NCBI GenBank assembly: GCA_002392345.1
Contig: DGGU01000038.1
Span: 1-8,996 of the forward strand
DNA length: 8,996 bases
Source of the DNA: Lachnospiraceae bacterium UBA3866
Lineage (GTDB): Bacteria; Bacillota; Clostridia; Lachnospirales; Lachnospiraceae
Direction: 5' to 3'
Of the stretch, positions 1 through 5,533 are shown piece after piece. Position 1 is the stretch's first letter. Each line of letters opens with the position of its first letter. The translations under genes and the position numbers were made by a program. The notes beneath the pieces are model-generated. The model did not search any database. It saw only the letters and a list, made by a program, of their open reading frames with translations, and was not told where the DNA came from.

Positions 1-519
1 TTCCTTAAGAAGAAATTATATGCAGCTGGTATAGCTAAGATTGAGATTGAGAGAATTACAACTAAGATATTCATTACTATATACACTGCTAAGCCTGGTA
101 TAGTTATAGGTAAGGGCGGAGCAGAGATTGAGAAACTTAAAAAAGAACTTGCAAAGTATACTAAGTCTGATGTAAATCTCAATATAAAAGAGATCAAACG
201 TCCAGATAGAGAAGCTCAACTCGTAGCAGAGAATGTAGCAATTAATCTTGAGAATCGTATGGCATTCCGTAGAGCTATGAAGCAAGCTATGTCAAGAACT
301 ATGAAGGCTGGAGCACTTGGTATCAAAGCTTCAGTTGGTGGAAGACTTGCAGGCGCAGACATAGCAAGAACAGAGTTCTATAGTGAAGGAACTATACCAC
401 TTCAGACACTAAGGGCAGATATAGATTATGGTTTTGCAGAAGCCAATACAACATACGGAAAGCTCGGAGTCAAAGTCTGGATATATAAAGGCGAAGTACT
501 TAATAACAAGAAAAAATAG
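1..519 (+). CDS. rpsC: 30S ribosomal protein S3, 5'-truncated by window edge
   Basis: S3 sits in the head of the small subunit at the mRNA entry tunnel. The reading frame is open from base 1 to the TAG at 517-519 and gives 172 residues. The family is usually about 210 to 230 residues, so roughly the first 45 are outside the window. Visible residues 29-45 hold the type II KH RNA-binding domain with the GKGG loop (bases 109-120) in the context KPGIVIGKGG. The C-terminal domain follows, with GIKASVGGRLAGADIARTE and the closing GLGVKVWIYKGE-like stretch, here KLGVKVWIYKGE. The tail after that is short and basic (NNKKK). The next gene, rplP, begins 17 bases downstream, as in the usual S10 cluster. 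Identity is very secure; only the missing N-terminus is unknown. Confidence 0.98.
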   Translation, partial: FLKKKLYAAGIAKIEIERITTKIFITIYTAKPGIVIGKGGAEIEKLKKELAKYTKSDVNLNIKEIKRPDREAQLVAENVAINLENRMAFRRAMKQAMSRTMKAGALGIKASVGGRLAGADIARTEFYSEGTIPLQTLRADIDYGFAEANTTYGKLGVKVWIYKGEVLNNKKK

Positions 520-536
520 TGAAGGAGTAGAAACCC

Positions 537-974
537 ATGTTAATGCCAAAGAGAACTAAGTATCGTAAAGCATTTAGAGGAAATATGAGAGGCAAAGCAA
601 GCAGAGGCAATACACTTGCTTATGGCACATATGGACTCGTAGCTACGGAACCTAGTTGGATAAAATCAAATCAGATAGAAGCAGCCCGTGTTGCGATGAC
701 AAGATATATAAAAAGAGGTGGCCATGTCTGGATTAAAATATTCCCAGATAAACCTGTTACTACAAAACCAATAGGTGTCAGAATGGGATCTGGTAAAGGT
801 GCAGTTGAATTTTGGGTGGCTGTTGCTAAGCCTGGTCGTGTACTTTTTGAGATAGCAGGCATTCCTGATGCAGATGCTAAAGAAGCACTTAGACTAGCAA
901 TGCATAAACTCCCACTTAAATGTAAGATTGTGTCAAAGAACGAACTTGATGGAGGTGCAGGCAATGAAAAATAA
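537..974 (+). CDS. rplP: 50S ribosomal protein L16
   Basis: L16 is a late-assembling large-subunit protein that contacts 23S and 5S rRNA near the tRNA binding sites. The 145-residue product has the family length and the N-terminal MLMPKRTKYRKAFRG block, then SNQIEAARVAMTRYIKRGG (about residues 44-62), the loop VRMGSGKGA (81-89) that reaches toward the peptidyl transferase centre, and EALRLAMHKLPLKCKIV (116-132). The ATG at 537 is chosen because GGAG lies at 524-527 and MLMPKR is the common start; the ATG two codons later is too far from it. The last codons (DGGAGNEK) also contain the ribosome binding site and first bases of rpmC, which overlaps by 11 bases. R82 matches the arginine that is hydroxylated in E. 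coli L16 (R81 there); whether it is modified here is unknown. Confidence 0.98.
   Translation: MLMPKRTKYRKAFRGNMRGKASRGNTLAYGTYGLVATEPSWIKSNQIEAARVAMTRYIKRGGHVWIKIFPDKPVTTKPIGVRMGSGKGAVEFWVAVAKPGRVLFEIAGIPDADAKEALRLAMHKLPLKCKIVSKNELDGGAGNEK
951..955 (+). promoter_or_regulatory. Ribosome binding site of rpmC inside rplP
   Basis: GGAGG at 951-955 lies 8 bases before the ATG at 964 and fixes that ATG as the rpmC start. Earlier in-frame ATGs at 928 and 949 have no such site at a usable distance. The bases also encode Asp-Gly-Gly-Ala in the L16 tail, so the site is dual use. Confidence 0.85.
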
Positions 975-1167
975 TTTAAATGTTGCTGAACTAAAAAATA
1001 AGACTATAGATCAATTAAAACTTGAACTATCATCAGCAAGAAAAGAACTTTTTGAACTTAGACTTAAAAACGCAACTAATCAACTTGATAATACAAGTAG
1101 AATTCGTCAAGTAAGAAAGAACATAGCTCGTATAGAGACTATAATAACCATTAAGAAGAAAGCATAA
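964..1167 (+). CDS. rpmC: 50S ribosomal protein L29
   Basis: L29 is a small two-helix protein next to the polypeptide exit tunnel, near L23 and the docking site for trigger factor and SRP. The 67-residue product is all helical in look, with the family pattern LKNKTIDQLKLELSSARKEL (residues 10-29), then LFELRLKNATNQLDNTSRIR and RQVRKNIARIETI. The frame stays open upstream to an ATG at 928, but the start at 964 is preferred because it gives the family length, and GGAGG at 951-955 is correctly placed. It overlaps the end of rplP by 11 bases in another frame, which suggests coupled translation of L16 and L29. rpsQ follows after 11 bases. Confidence 0.96.
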   Translation: MKNNLNVAELKNKTIDQLKLELSSARKELFELRLKNATNQLDNTSRIRQVRKNIARIETIITIKKKA

Positions 1168-1178
1168 AGGAGGTAGAG

Positions 1179-1433
1179 ATGAGTAGAAACTTAAGAAAAA
1201 CCCGTATCGGAAAAGTTATATCTGATAAGATGGATAAGACCATAGTAGTCTCTATCGAAGATAATATAAAGCATCCTCTTATTGGAAAGATAGTTAAGAA
1301 GACTTATAAGTTATACGCAGCAGATGATAAAAATGAAGCACATGTCGGTGACAGAGTGCTCGTGATGGAAACAAGGCCTTTATCAAAGCTTAAAAGATGG
1401 AGACTCTGTAATATAGTAGAAAAAGCAAAATAA
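1179..1433 (+). CDS. rpsQ: 30S ribosomal protein S17
   Basis: S17 is a primary 16S rRNA-binding protein of the small-subunit body. The 84 residues form an OB-fold with the recognised blocks RKTRIGKVISDKMDKTIVV (residues 6-24), HPLIGKIVKKTYKLYAADD (32-50) and the strongly conserved METRPLSKLKRWRL (63-76). The length is typical. The ATG at 1179 is preceded by a near-perfect ribosome binding site, AAAGGAGGT, at 1166-1174 that begins within the rpmC stop codon. It lies 11 bases after rpmC and 24 bases before rplN, in the standard L16-L29-S17-L14 order. Nothing is odd in the protein. Confidence 0.98.
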   Translation: MSRNLRKTRIGKVISDKMDKTIVVSIEDNIKHPLIGKIVKKTYKLYAADDKNEAHVGDRVLVMETRPLSKLKRWRLCNIVEKAK

Positions 1434-1457
1434 TTAATGTAAGGAAGGAGAAAGGTT

Positions 1458-1826
1458 ATGGTACAACAAGAATCAAGACTACATGTCGCAGATAATACTG
1501 GTGCTAAAGAACTTCTTTGCATTAGAGTATCTGGTGGATCGCTTAGAAGATATGCCAATATCGGCGATACGATTGTATGTTCTGTTAAAGATGCCACACC
1601 TGGTGGTCAGGTTAAGAAGGGCGAAGTTGTAAAAGCTGTTGTGGTAAGAACAAAGAAAGGCGCAAGAAGAAAAGACGGTTCTTATATAAAATTCGATGAG
1701 AATGCAGCTGTTATCATTAAAGAAGATCTAACTCCAAGAGGAACTAGAATCTTTGGACCAGTTGCAAGAGAGCTTCGTGATAGAGGTTATATGAAGATAT
1801 TATCTCTTGCACCAGAAGTATTATAG
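1458..1826 (+). CDS. rplN: 50S ribosomal protein L14
   Basis: L14 lies on the intersubunit face of the large subunit and takes part in bridges to 16S rRNA. It is also the docking site for ribosome silencing factor RsfS. The 122 residues match the family length exactly. Blocks visible are MVQQESRLHVADNTGAKEL (1-19), VKDATPGGQVKKGEVVKAVVVRT (43-65), RRKDGSYIKFDENAAVII (70-87) and TPRGTRIFGPVARELRDRG (92-110), ending SLAPEVL. The ATG at 1458 follows GGAG at 1447-1450. The stop TAG (1824-1826) runs directly into the GGAGG of rplX, so a ribosome finishing L14 stands on the site used to begin L24. Confidence 0.99.
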   Translation: MVQQESRLHVADNTGAKELLCIRVSGGSLRRYANIGDTIVCSVKDATPGGQVKKGEVVKAVVVRTKKGARRKDGSYIKFDENAAVIIKEDLTPRGTRIFGPVARELRDRGYMKILSLAPEVL

Positions 1827-1832
1827 GAGGTG
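1824..1832 (+). promoter_or_regulatory. rplX ribosome binding site fused to rplN stop codon
   Basis: TAGGAGGTG at 1824-1832 joins the rplN stop (TAG) and the strong site GGAGG (1826-1830). It is 6 bases from the ATG at 1837 and so selects that start over an in-frame ATG at 1807 lying inside rplN. The same fusion of a TAG stop with GGAGG or GGGAGG recurs before rplE (2146), rpsE (4311) and rpmD (4850). Confidence 0.85.
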
Positions 1833-1836
1833 CGAG

Positions 1837-2148
1837 ATGAATAAGATTAAGAAAGATGACCTAGTAGTAGTTATCACAGGCAAAGATAAAGGCAAGACTG
1901 GACAAGTTATATCAGTTAACGGTAAGACTCATAAGATACTTGTGAAAGGTGTCAATATAGTTAAGAAGCACCAGAAGGCTGGTAAGGCTAAAGGTATCAA
2001 TGAATCTGCAATCATAGAGAAAGAAAACTGGATCGATATAAGTAATGTTATGCTTTCTATTGATGGCAAGGCTACAAGAGTTGGTTTTAAGATTGAAGGC
2101 GATAAGAAAGTAAGAGTTGCCAAGAAATCTGGTAAAGTAATTAAGTAG
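1837..2148 (+). CDS. rplX: 50S ribosomal protein L24
   Basis: L24 is an assembly initiator of the large subunit that binds the 5' domain of 23S rRNA and lies near the tunnel exit. The 103-residue product opens with a KOW motif (about residues 5-32: KKDDLVVVITGKDKGKTGQV), followed by GVNIVKKHQK, the segment IDISNVMLSIDGKATRVGF (66-84) and KKVRVAKKSGKVIK at the end. The start at 1837 is preferred over an in-frame ATG at 1807 because GGAGG at 1826-1830 is well placed and MNKIKKDD is the usual kind of start. The stretch HQKAGKAKGINESAIIEKE lacks the proline and glycine pair common in this loop of the family; this is a mild divergence only. rplE starts 10 bases later. Confidence 0.98.
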   Translation: MNKIKKDDLVVVITGKDKGKTGQVISVNGKTHKILVKGVNIVKKHQKAGKAKGINESAIIEKENWIDISNVMLSIDGKATRVGFKIEGDKKVRVAKKSGKVIK

Positions 2149-2158
2149 GGAGGGAATA

Positions 2159-2698
2159 ATGGCTAGACTTAAAGAATTATATAATAGCGAGATTAAGAAG
2201 AACATGAAGGCTAAGTTCAATTATAAAAATGACTTAGCTATCCCAAAACTTGTTAAAGTTGTTATTAATATGGGAGTTGGAGAAGCCAAAGATAATTCTA
2301 AACTTCTCGATTCTGCTGTTAAAGATCTCGAAACAATTACTGGTCAACACGTAGTTGTAACTAAAGCAAAGAAAGCAATAGCTAACTTTAAGATAAGAGA
2401 AGGTATGCCTATCGGATGCAAATGTACATTACGTGGTGAAGTTATGTATGAGTTCGTTGATAGACTTATAAACCTTGCTCTTCCACGTGTTCGTGACTTT
2501 AGAGGAGTTAATCCTAATGGTTTCGATGGCAGAGGTAATTATTCTCTTGGCGTAAGAGAACAGATTATATTCCCTGAGATAGAATTTGATAAGATTGATA
2601 GAGTTCGTGGAATGGATATATGTTTTGTAACCAGTGCGAATACAGACGCAGAAGCTAAAGAACTTCTTACAGAGTTCAATATGCCATTTGCAAAATAA
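2159..2698 (+). CDS. rplE: 50S ribosomal protein L5
   Basis: L5 anchors 5S rRNA in the central protuberance of the large subunit, together with L18. The 179 residues match the family length. Typical blocks are MARLKELYNSEI (1-12), IPKLVKVVINMGVGEA (28-43), ITGQHVVVTKAKKAIANFKIREG (60-82), IGCKCTLRG (85-93) and LPRVRDFRGVNPNGFDGRGNY (108-128), which holds the 5S-binding region, then EQIIFPEIEFDKIDRVRGMDI. The ribosome binding site GGAGG at 2149-2153 overlaps the tail of rplX and is only 5 bases from the ATG. It is followed after 12 bases by rpsN, the standard L24-L5-S14-S8 order. Confidence 0.99.
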   Translation: MARLKELYNSEIKKNMKAKFNYKNDLAIPKLVKVVINMGVGEAKDNSKLLDSAVKDLETITGQHVVVTKAKKAIANFKIREGMPIGCKCTLRGEVMYEFVDRLINLALPRVRDFRGVNPNGFDGRGNYSLGVREQIIFPEIEFDKIDRVRGMDICFVTSANTDAEAKELLTEFNMPFAK

Positions 2699-2710
2699 AA
2701 GGGAGGATAT

Positions 2711-2896
2711 ATGGCAAAAACATCTTTAAAAGTAAAGCAAAGTAGAAAACCAAAATTCAGCACACAATTTTATACTAGATGTAAGATTTGTGGTCGTCCA
2801 CATGCTGTACTTAAGAAATATGGAATATGCAGACTTTGTTTTAGAGAACTTGCTTATAATGGACAGATTCCAGGCGTCAAAAAAGCATCTTGGTAG
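2711..2896 (+). CDS. rpsN: 30S ribosomal protein S14, zinc-binding type Z
   Basis: S14 is a late-binding protein of the small-subunit head near the A and P sites. The 61-residue form with a zinc ribbon is the short type; the zinc-free type is longer (about 89 to 101). The four ligands are C24, C27, C40 and C43 in TRCKICGRPH and YGICRLCFRELAY. The tail GQIPGVKKASW is a family hallmark. The ribosome binding site GGGAGG at 2701-2706 is only 4 bases from the ATG. All four cysteines are present, so the protein is expected to need zinc; organisms of this kind often keep a zinc-free copy elsewhere for zinc shortage, but none is in this window. Confidence 0.98.
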   Translation: MAKTSLKVKQSRKPKFSTQFYTRCKICGRPHAVLKKYGICRLCFRELAYNGQIPGVKKASW

Positions 2897-2930
2897 TATT
2901 ATAAAATTATAAAAGGAGGATATCACATAT

Positions 2931-3341
2931 ATGAATATGAGTGATCCAATCGCAGATATGCTTACGAGAATTCGTAATGCCAATACTGCAAAATTTGATG
3001 AGGTTACTATACCTGCATCAAAGATGAAAAAATCTATAGCTAAAATTCTTCTTGATGAAGGATATATCGAAAGCTATGATATCGTTAAGAGTAAGAAAAA
3101 CGAAAAATTTGAAGACATTGTTATAAAATTAAAATATTTTGATAACAAGAAGACTAAAGCAATTACAGGTATTGAGAAAGTTTCTAAACCAGGTCTTCGT
3201 ATGTATAGTGGAAAAGAAGATATGCCACAAGTACTTAATGGCTTGGGAATCGCTATAGTTACCACCAATATGGGACTTATGACTGATAAAGATTGCAGAA
3301 AGAATAATCTTGGTGGTGAGATCTTAGCAAGAGTTTGGTAA
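2931..3341 (+). CDS. rpsH: 30S ribosomal protein S8
   Basis: S8 is a primary 16S rRNA-binding protein that recognises helix 21 in the central domain; in E. coli it also represses its own operon by binding a like structure in the mRNA. The 136-residue product is slightly longer than the usual 130 to 132. It begins MNMSDPIADMLTRIRNAN; the first ATG (2931) is taken because GGAGG at 2915-2919 is 11 bases away, while the second (2937) would be 17. The C-terminal RNA-binding half has GLGIAIVTTNMGLMTDKDCRK (104-124) and GGEILARVW. Where most S8 proteins have Ser-Thr-Ser, this one has T111-T112-N113. rplF follows after 55 bases, the longest gap in the window, which holds a hairpin. Confidence 0.98.
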   Translation: MNMSDPIADMLTRIRNANTAKFDEVTIPASKMKKSIAKILLDEGYIESYDIVKSKKNEKFEDIVIKLKYFDNKKTKAITGIEKVSKPGLRMYSGKEDMPQVLNGLGIAIVTTNMGLMTDKDCRKNNLGGEILARVW

Positions 3342-3354
3342 TTATATCTGAAAA

Positions 3355-3372
3355 CTGATATAAAGATATCAG
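3355..3372 (+). promoter_or_regulatory. Perfect 7-bp hairpin in the rpsH-rplF spacer
   Basis: CTGATAT (3355-3361), loop AAAG (3362-3365) and ATATCAG (3366-3372) form a perfect inverted repeat. A second pairing is possible between TATCTG (3345-3350) and CAGATA (3370-3375); it shares bases with the first and so excludes it. No run of T follows, so it does not look like a rho-independent terminator. It lies 14 bases before the GGAG (3387-3390) of rplF and could affect mRNA processing or decay, or bind a protein. Function is inferred only; a chance AT-rich palindrome is possible. Confidence 0.45.
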
Positions 3373-3396
3373 ATAATGTAAGAAAAGGAGAAAAAT

Positions 3397-3936
3397 ATGT
3401 CACGTATCGGAAAGAAACCAGTTGCCATACCACAAGGTGTTACTGTAGAAGTTAAAGGCAATGCGGTTACTGTAAAAGGAACTAAAGGTACACTCACTCG
3501 TACTTTTGAACCTGCTATGAAGATAACAGTAGAGGGCACAGAAGTTAAAGTAGAGAGACCTGATGATGAAAAAAGAAATAAATCACTCCATGGTTTAACT
3601 CGTACACTTATCAATAACATGGTTGTCGGCGTTACAACTGGTTATGAGAAGACTTTGGAAATCAATGGTGTTGGTTATAAAGCAGCAAAACAAGGAAAAA
3701 AATTAAATCTTAGTCTTGGCTATTCACATCCTGTTATATTCGATGATCCAGAAGGCATAGAGACCTCTGTCCCTGATGAGAGAACTATCGTAATCAAGGG
3801 TATCGACAAAGAAAAAGTTGGCCAATATGCTGCCGAGATTAGAGAGATGAGAGGACCAGAGCCATATAAGGGCAAAGGTATAAAATATAAAGATGAGCAT
3901 ATCACTCGTAAAGTCGGTAAGACTGGCAAGAAATAA
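3397..3936 (+). CDS. rplF: 50S ribosomal protein L6
   Basis: L6 binds 23S rRNA near the sarcin-ricin loop and the elongation factor site. The 179 residues fit the family. Two repeated L6 domains are seen, about residues 11-82 and 90-165. Signature parts are MSRIGKKPVAIP (1-12), HGLTRTLINNMVVGVTTGYEKTLEINGVGYKA (65-96), LNLSLGYSHPV (103-113), and the C-terminal GPEPYKGKGIKYKDEHITRKVGKTGKK. The ATG at 3397 follows GGAG at 3387-3390. The 55-base spacer before it is the only one in the window with room for a structured element. rplR follows after 17 bases. Confidence 0.99.
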   Translation: MSRIGKKPVAIPQGVTVEVKGNAVTVKGTKGTLTRTFEPAMKITVEGTEVKVERPDDEKRNKSLHGLTRTLINNMVVGVTTGYEKTLEINGVGYKAAKQGKKLNLSLGYSHPVIFDDPEGIETSVPDERTIVIKGIDKEKVGQYAAEIREMRGPEPYKGKGIKYKDEHITRKVGKTGKK

Positions 3937-3953
3937 GGAAGGAGGTAGATAAA

Positions 3954-4313
3954 ATGGTAAATCAGATTAATAGAAAAGAAATTCGTGTTAAAAAGCATGA
4001 GAGACAGAGAAATCGTTTTATGGGAACTCCTGAGTGCCCAAGACTTACTGTATTTAGATCAGACAAACATATCTATGCTCAGATTATTGATGATGTGGCA
4101 AGAAAGACACTTTGTCAAGCATCTACGATTAAGAATAAAGAATTAAAACACACTAATGATATAGAGGCTGCAAAGTATGTTGGTAAAACTATAGGTGAAG
4201 TAGCAACTAAGCTTGGCATATCTCAAGTTGTATTTGATAGATCAGGATATCTATATCATGGCAAAGTTAAAGCTGTTGCTGATTCTGCACGTGAAGCAGG
4301 ACTTAAATTCTAG
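3954..4313 (+). CDS. rplR: 50S ribosomal protein L18
   Basis: L18 binds 5S rRNA and, with L5, helps dock it into the central protuberance. The 119-residue product has the basic N-terminal tail (INRKEIRVKKHERQRNRF, 5-22), then GTPECPRLTVFRSDKHIYAQIIDD (24-47), EAAKYVGKTIGEVATKLGI and the C-terminal block VVFDRSGYLYHGKVKAVADSAREAGLKF, where most relatives have Gly for the serine in DRSGY. The ribosome binding site is strong, GGAGGT at 3941-3946, 7 bases from the ATG at 3954. The stop TAG (4311-4313) adjoins the AGGAGGG used by rpsE. Confidence 0.98.
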   Translation: MVNQINRKEIRVKKHERQRNRFMGTPECPRLTVFRSDKHIYAQIIDDVARKTLCQASTIKNKELKHTNDIEAAKYVGKTIGEVATKLGISQVVFDRSGYLYHGKVKAVADSAREAGLKF

Positions 4314-4324
4314 AGGAGGGTATT

Positions 4325-4852
4325 ATGAAGAAGGAACATAATGAAATTGATAAGGATAAACTAGAACTTAAAGATACTGTTGTCTCAATCAAACGTATAT
4401 CTAAGACTGTTAAAGGTGGTAGAACTATGAGATTCTCTGCTCTAGTTGTTGTAGGAGATGGCAATGGTTCTATCGGAGTTGGTCATGGCAAGAGTGCAGA
4501 AATTCCTGAGGCAATAAGAAAAGGAAAAGAACAAGCCATGAGAAATATTGTCAAGATCAATCTTGATAATAATAAATCAGTACCTCATGATTATGTTGGT
4601 ATCTGGGGAACTAGTAGAGTACTTCTTAAGAGATCTAAAGAAGGTACTGGTGTTATAGCTGGTGGTCCAGTTCGTTCTGTCATGGAGATGGCTGGTATAC
4701 AAAATATTAGAACTAAGTCTCTTGGTTCTCGTAATAAGAATAATGTTGCTCTTGCAACAATTAATGGACTTATGAATATGAAATCACCAAGTGAGATAGC
4801 AACTCTTCGTTCTAAAACTGTGCAAGAAATACTTGCAGGAATTGTAAAGTAG
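4325..4852 (+). CDS. rpsE: 30S ribosomal protein S5
   Basis: S5 lies at the back of the small subunit, where with S4 it lines the mRNA entry and affects decoding accuracy. The 175 residues include the double-stranded RNA-binding-like N-terminal domain (about 15-80) with the spectinomycin-site loop RISKTVKGGR (24-33), which is intact, then GDGNGSIGVGHGKSAEIPEAIRK (44-66), and the C-terminal domain with EGTGVIAGGPVRSVMEMAGI (106-125) and TKSLGSRNKNNV (130-141). Position 103 is Arg (LLKRSKEGTG), where the family usually has Pro (LKPAxEGTG). The ATG at 4325 is 5 bases from GGAGG at 4315-4319. An earlier in-frame start is not needed. Confidence 0.98.
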   Translation: MKKEHNEIDKDKLELKDTVVSIKRISKTVKGGRTMRFSALVVVGDGNGSIGVGHGKSAEIPEAIRKGKEQAMRNIVKINLDNNKSVPHDYVGIWGTSRVLLKRSKEGTGVIAGGPVRSVMEMAGIQNIRTKSLGSRNKNNVALATINGLMNMKSPSEIATLRSKTVQEILAGIVK

Positions 4853-4865
4853 GAGGTAAAAGGAC

Positions 4866-5048
4866 ATGGCAAATCAATTAAAAATAACACTTGTACATTC
4901 TCCTATAGGAGCAATACCAAAGCAAAGAGCGACTGTGAAAGCACTTGGATTTCATAAAGTGTATCAGACAAGAATTCATCAAGATAACAAAGCTATAAGA
5001 GGCATGATACAGAAGATCAATCATTTAGTTAAAGTAGAAGAAGCATAA
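4866..5048 (+). CDS. rpmD: 50S ribosomal protein L30
   Basis: L30 is a small large-subunit protein that is found in most bacteria, although not all. The 60-residue product shows the family pattern LKITLVHSPIGAIPKQRATVKALGFHKVYQTRIHQDNKAIRGMIQKINHLVKVEE: an initial strand, the IGxxPKQRxTVxALGxxK block (14-31) and the closing helix with MIxKINHLVKV. The ATG at 4866 is 9 bases from GGAGG at 4852-4856, which overlaps the rpsE stop codon. It lies between rpsE and rplO as usual for the spc cluster. Nothing is unusual. Confidence 0.97.
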   Translation: MANQLKITLVHSPIGAIPKQRATVKALGFHKVYQTRIHQDNKAIRGMIQKINHLVKVEEA

Positions 5049-5053
5049 GGGGG
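5047..5053 (+). promoter_or_regulatory. Atypical ribosome binding site of rplO
   Basis: AAGGGGG at 5047-5053 precedes the rplO ATG at 5059, overlapping the rpmD stop. It lacks the central A of GGAGG found before most genes here, so it pairs less well with the 3' end of 16S rRNA. Reinitiation from rpmD, 10 bases upstream, may make up for this. Confidence 0.6.
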
Positions 5054-5058
5054 CCTTT

Positions 5059-5523
5059 ATGAAATTATCTGAATTAAAAGCTGCAGAAGGTAGCAGACTT
5101 AAAAAAACATATAGAAAAGGTAGAGGCCACGGTTCAGGAAATGGTAAGACTGCAGGCTATGGACATAAAGGTCAGAAAGCAAGATCTGGTGCTCCAAGAC
5201 CTGGATTTGAAGGTGGTCAGATGCCACTCTATAGAAGACTTCCAAAGAGAGGTTTCAAGAAACCTAATCGTGAAGTCATCGTAGCAATCAATGTATCAAG
5301 CCTTGAAAGATTTGATGCTGGATCAGTTGTTACATGCGAGACTTTAGTTAAGAGTGGCTTGATCAAAGGATATTTTGATAAAGTTAAAATCATTGGTAAT
5401 GGAGAATTAACTAAGAGTCTAACAGTTGAAGCATGTAAATGTTCTGAGACTGCAAAAAAGAAGATCGAAGCTGCTGGCGGAACTTTTAAAACTTGCGAGA
5501 AAGCAGAAGCTAGTGAGAACTAG
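5059..5523 (+). CDS. rplO: 50S ribosomal protein L15
   Basis: L15 is an assembly protein with a long basic N-terminal extension that threads into 23S rRNA. The 154 residues are a few more than the usual 145 to 150. Clear blocks are MKLSELKAAEGSRLKKTYRKGRGHGSG (1-27), GKTAGYGHKGQKARSG (29-44), PGFEGGQMPLYRRLPKRGFK (48-67), and VKIIGNGELTKSLTVEA (113-129), then a C-terminal helix with SETAKKKIEAAGGTF. The last ten residues (CEKAEASEN region) form a short acidic tail not needed by the fold. Three cysteines in the last third are unremarkable. The start follows the weaker site AAGGGGG. secY begins 10 bases after the stop. Confidence 0.98.
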   Translation: MKLSELKAAEGSRLKKTYRKGRGHGSGNGKTAGYGHKGQKARSGAPRPGFEGGQMPLYRRLPKRGFKKPNREVIVAINVSSLERFDAGSVVTCETLVKSGLIKGYFDKVKIIGNGELTKSLTVEACKCSETAKKKIEAAGGTFKTCEKAEASEN

Positions 5524-5533
5524 GAGATAGATT

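Noticed and set aside
928..963. Longer L29 starting at ATG 928
   Set aside because: The extra residues fall inside rplP, do not resemble L29, and the GGAGG at 951-955 would lie inside the gene rather than before it.
1437..1442. Start-stop mini-ORF (ATG TAA) between rpsQ and rplN
   Set aside because: Lacks a binding site of its own and is a chance product of an AT-rich spacer.
1807..1836. Longer L24 starting at ATG 1807
   Set aside because: The extra ten residues are a shadow of the L14 tail; GGAGG at 1826-1830 sets the start at 1837.
2897..2914. TATAAAAT-like stretch before rpsH as an internal promoter
   Set aside because: There is no matching -35 TTGACA-like element about 17 bases upstream, and such AT strings are frequent here.
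3341..3396. Rho-independent terminator after rpsH
   Set aside because: The stem is AT-rich and is followed by AATGTAAG rather than a run of T, and the spc cluster continues without a break.
3074..3998. Minus-strand open frames opposite rpsH and rplF
   Set aside because: They mirror secure ribosomal genes, have no clear starts with binding sites, and read as hydrophobic stretches typical of antisense frames.
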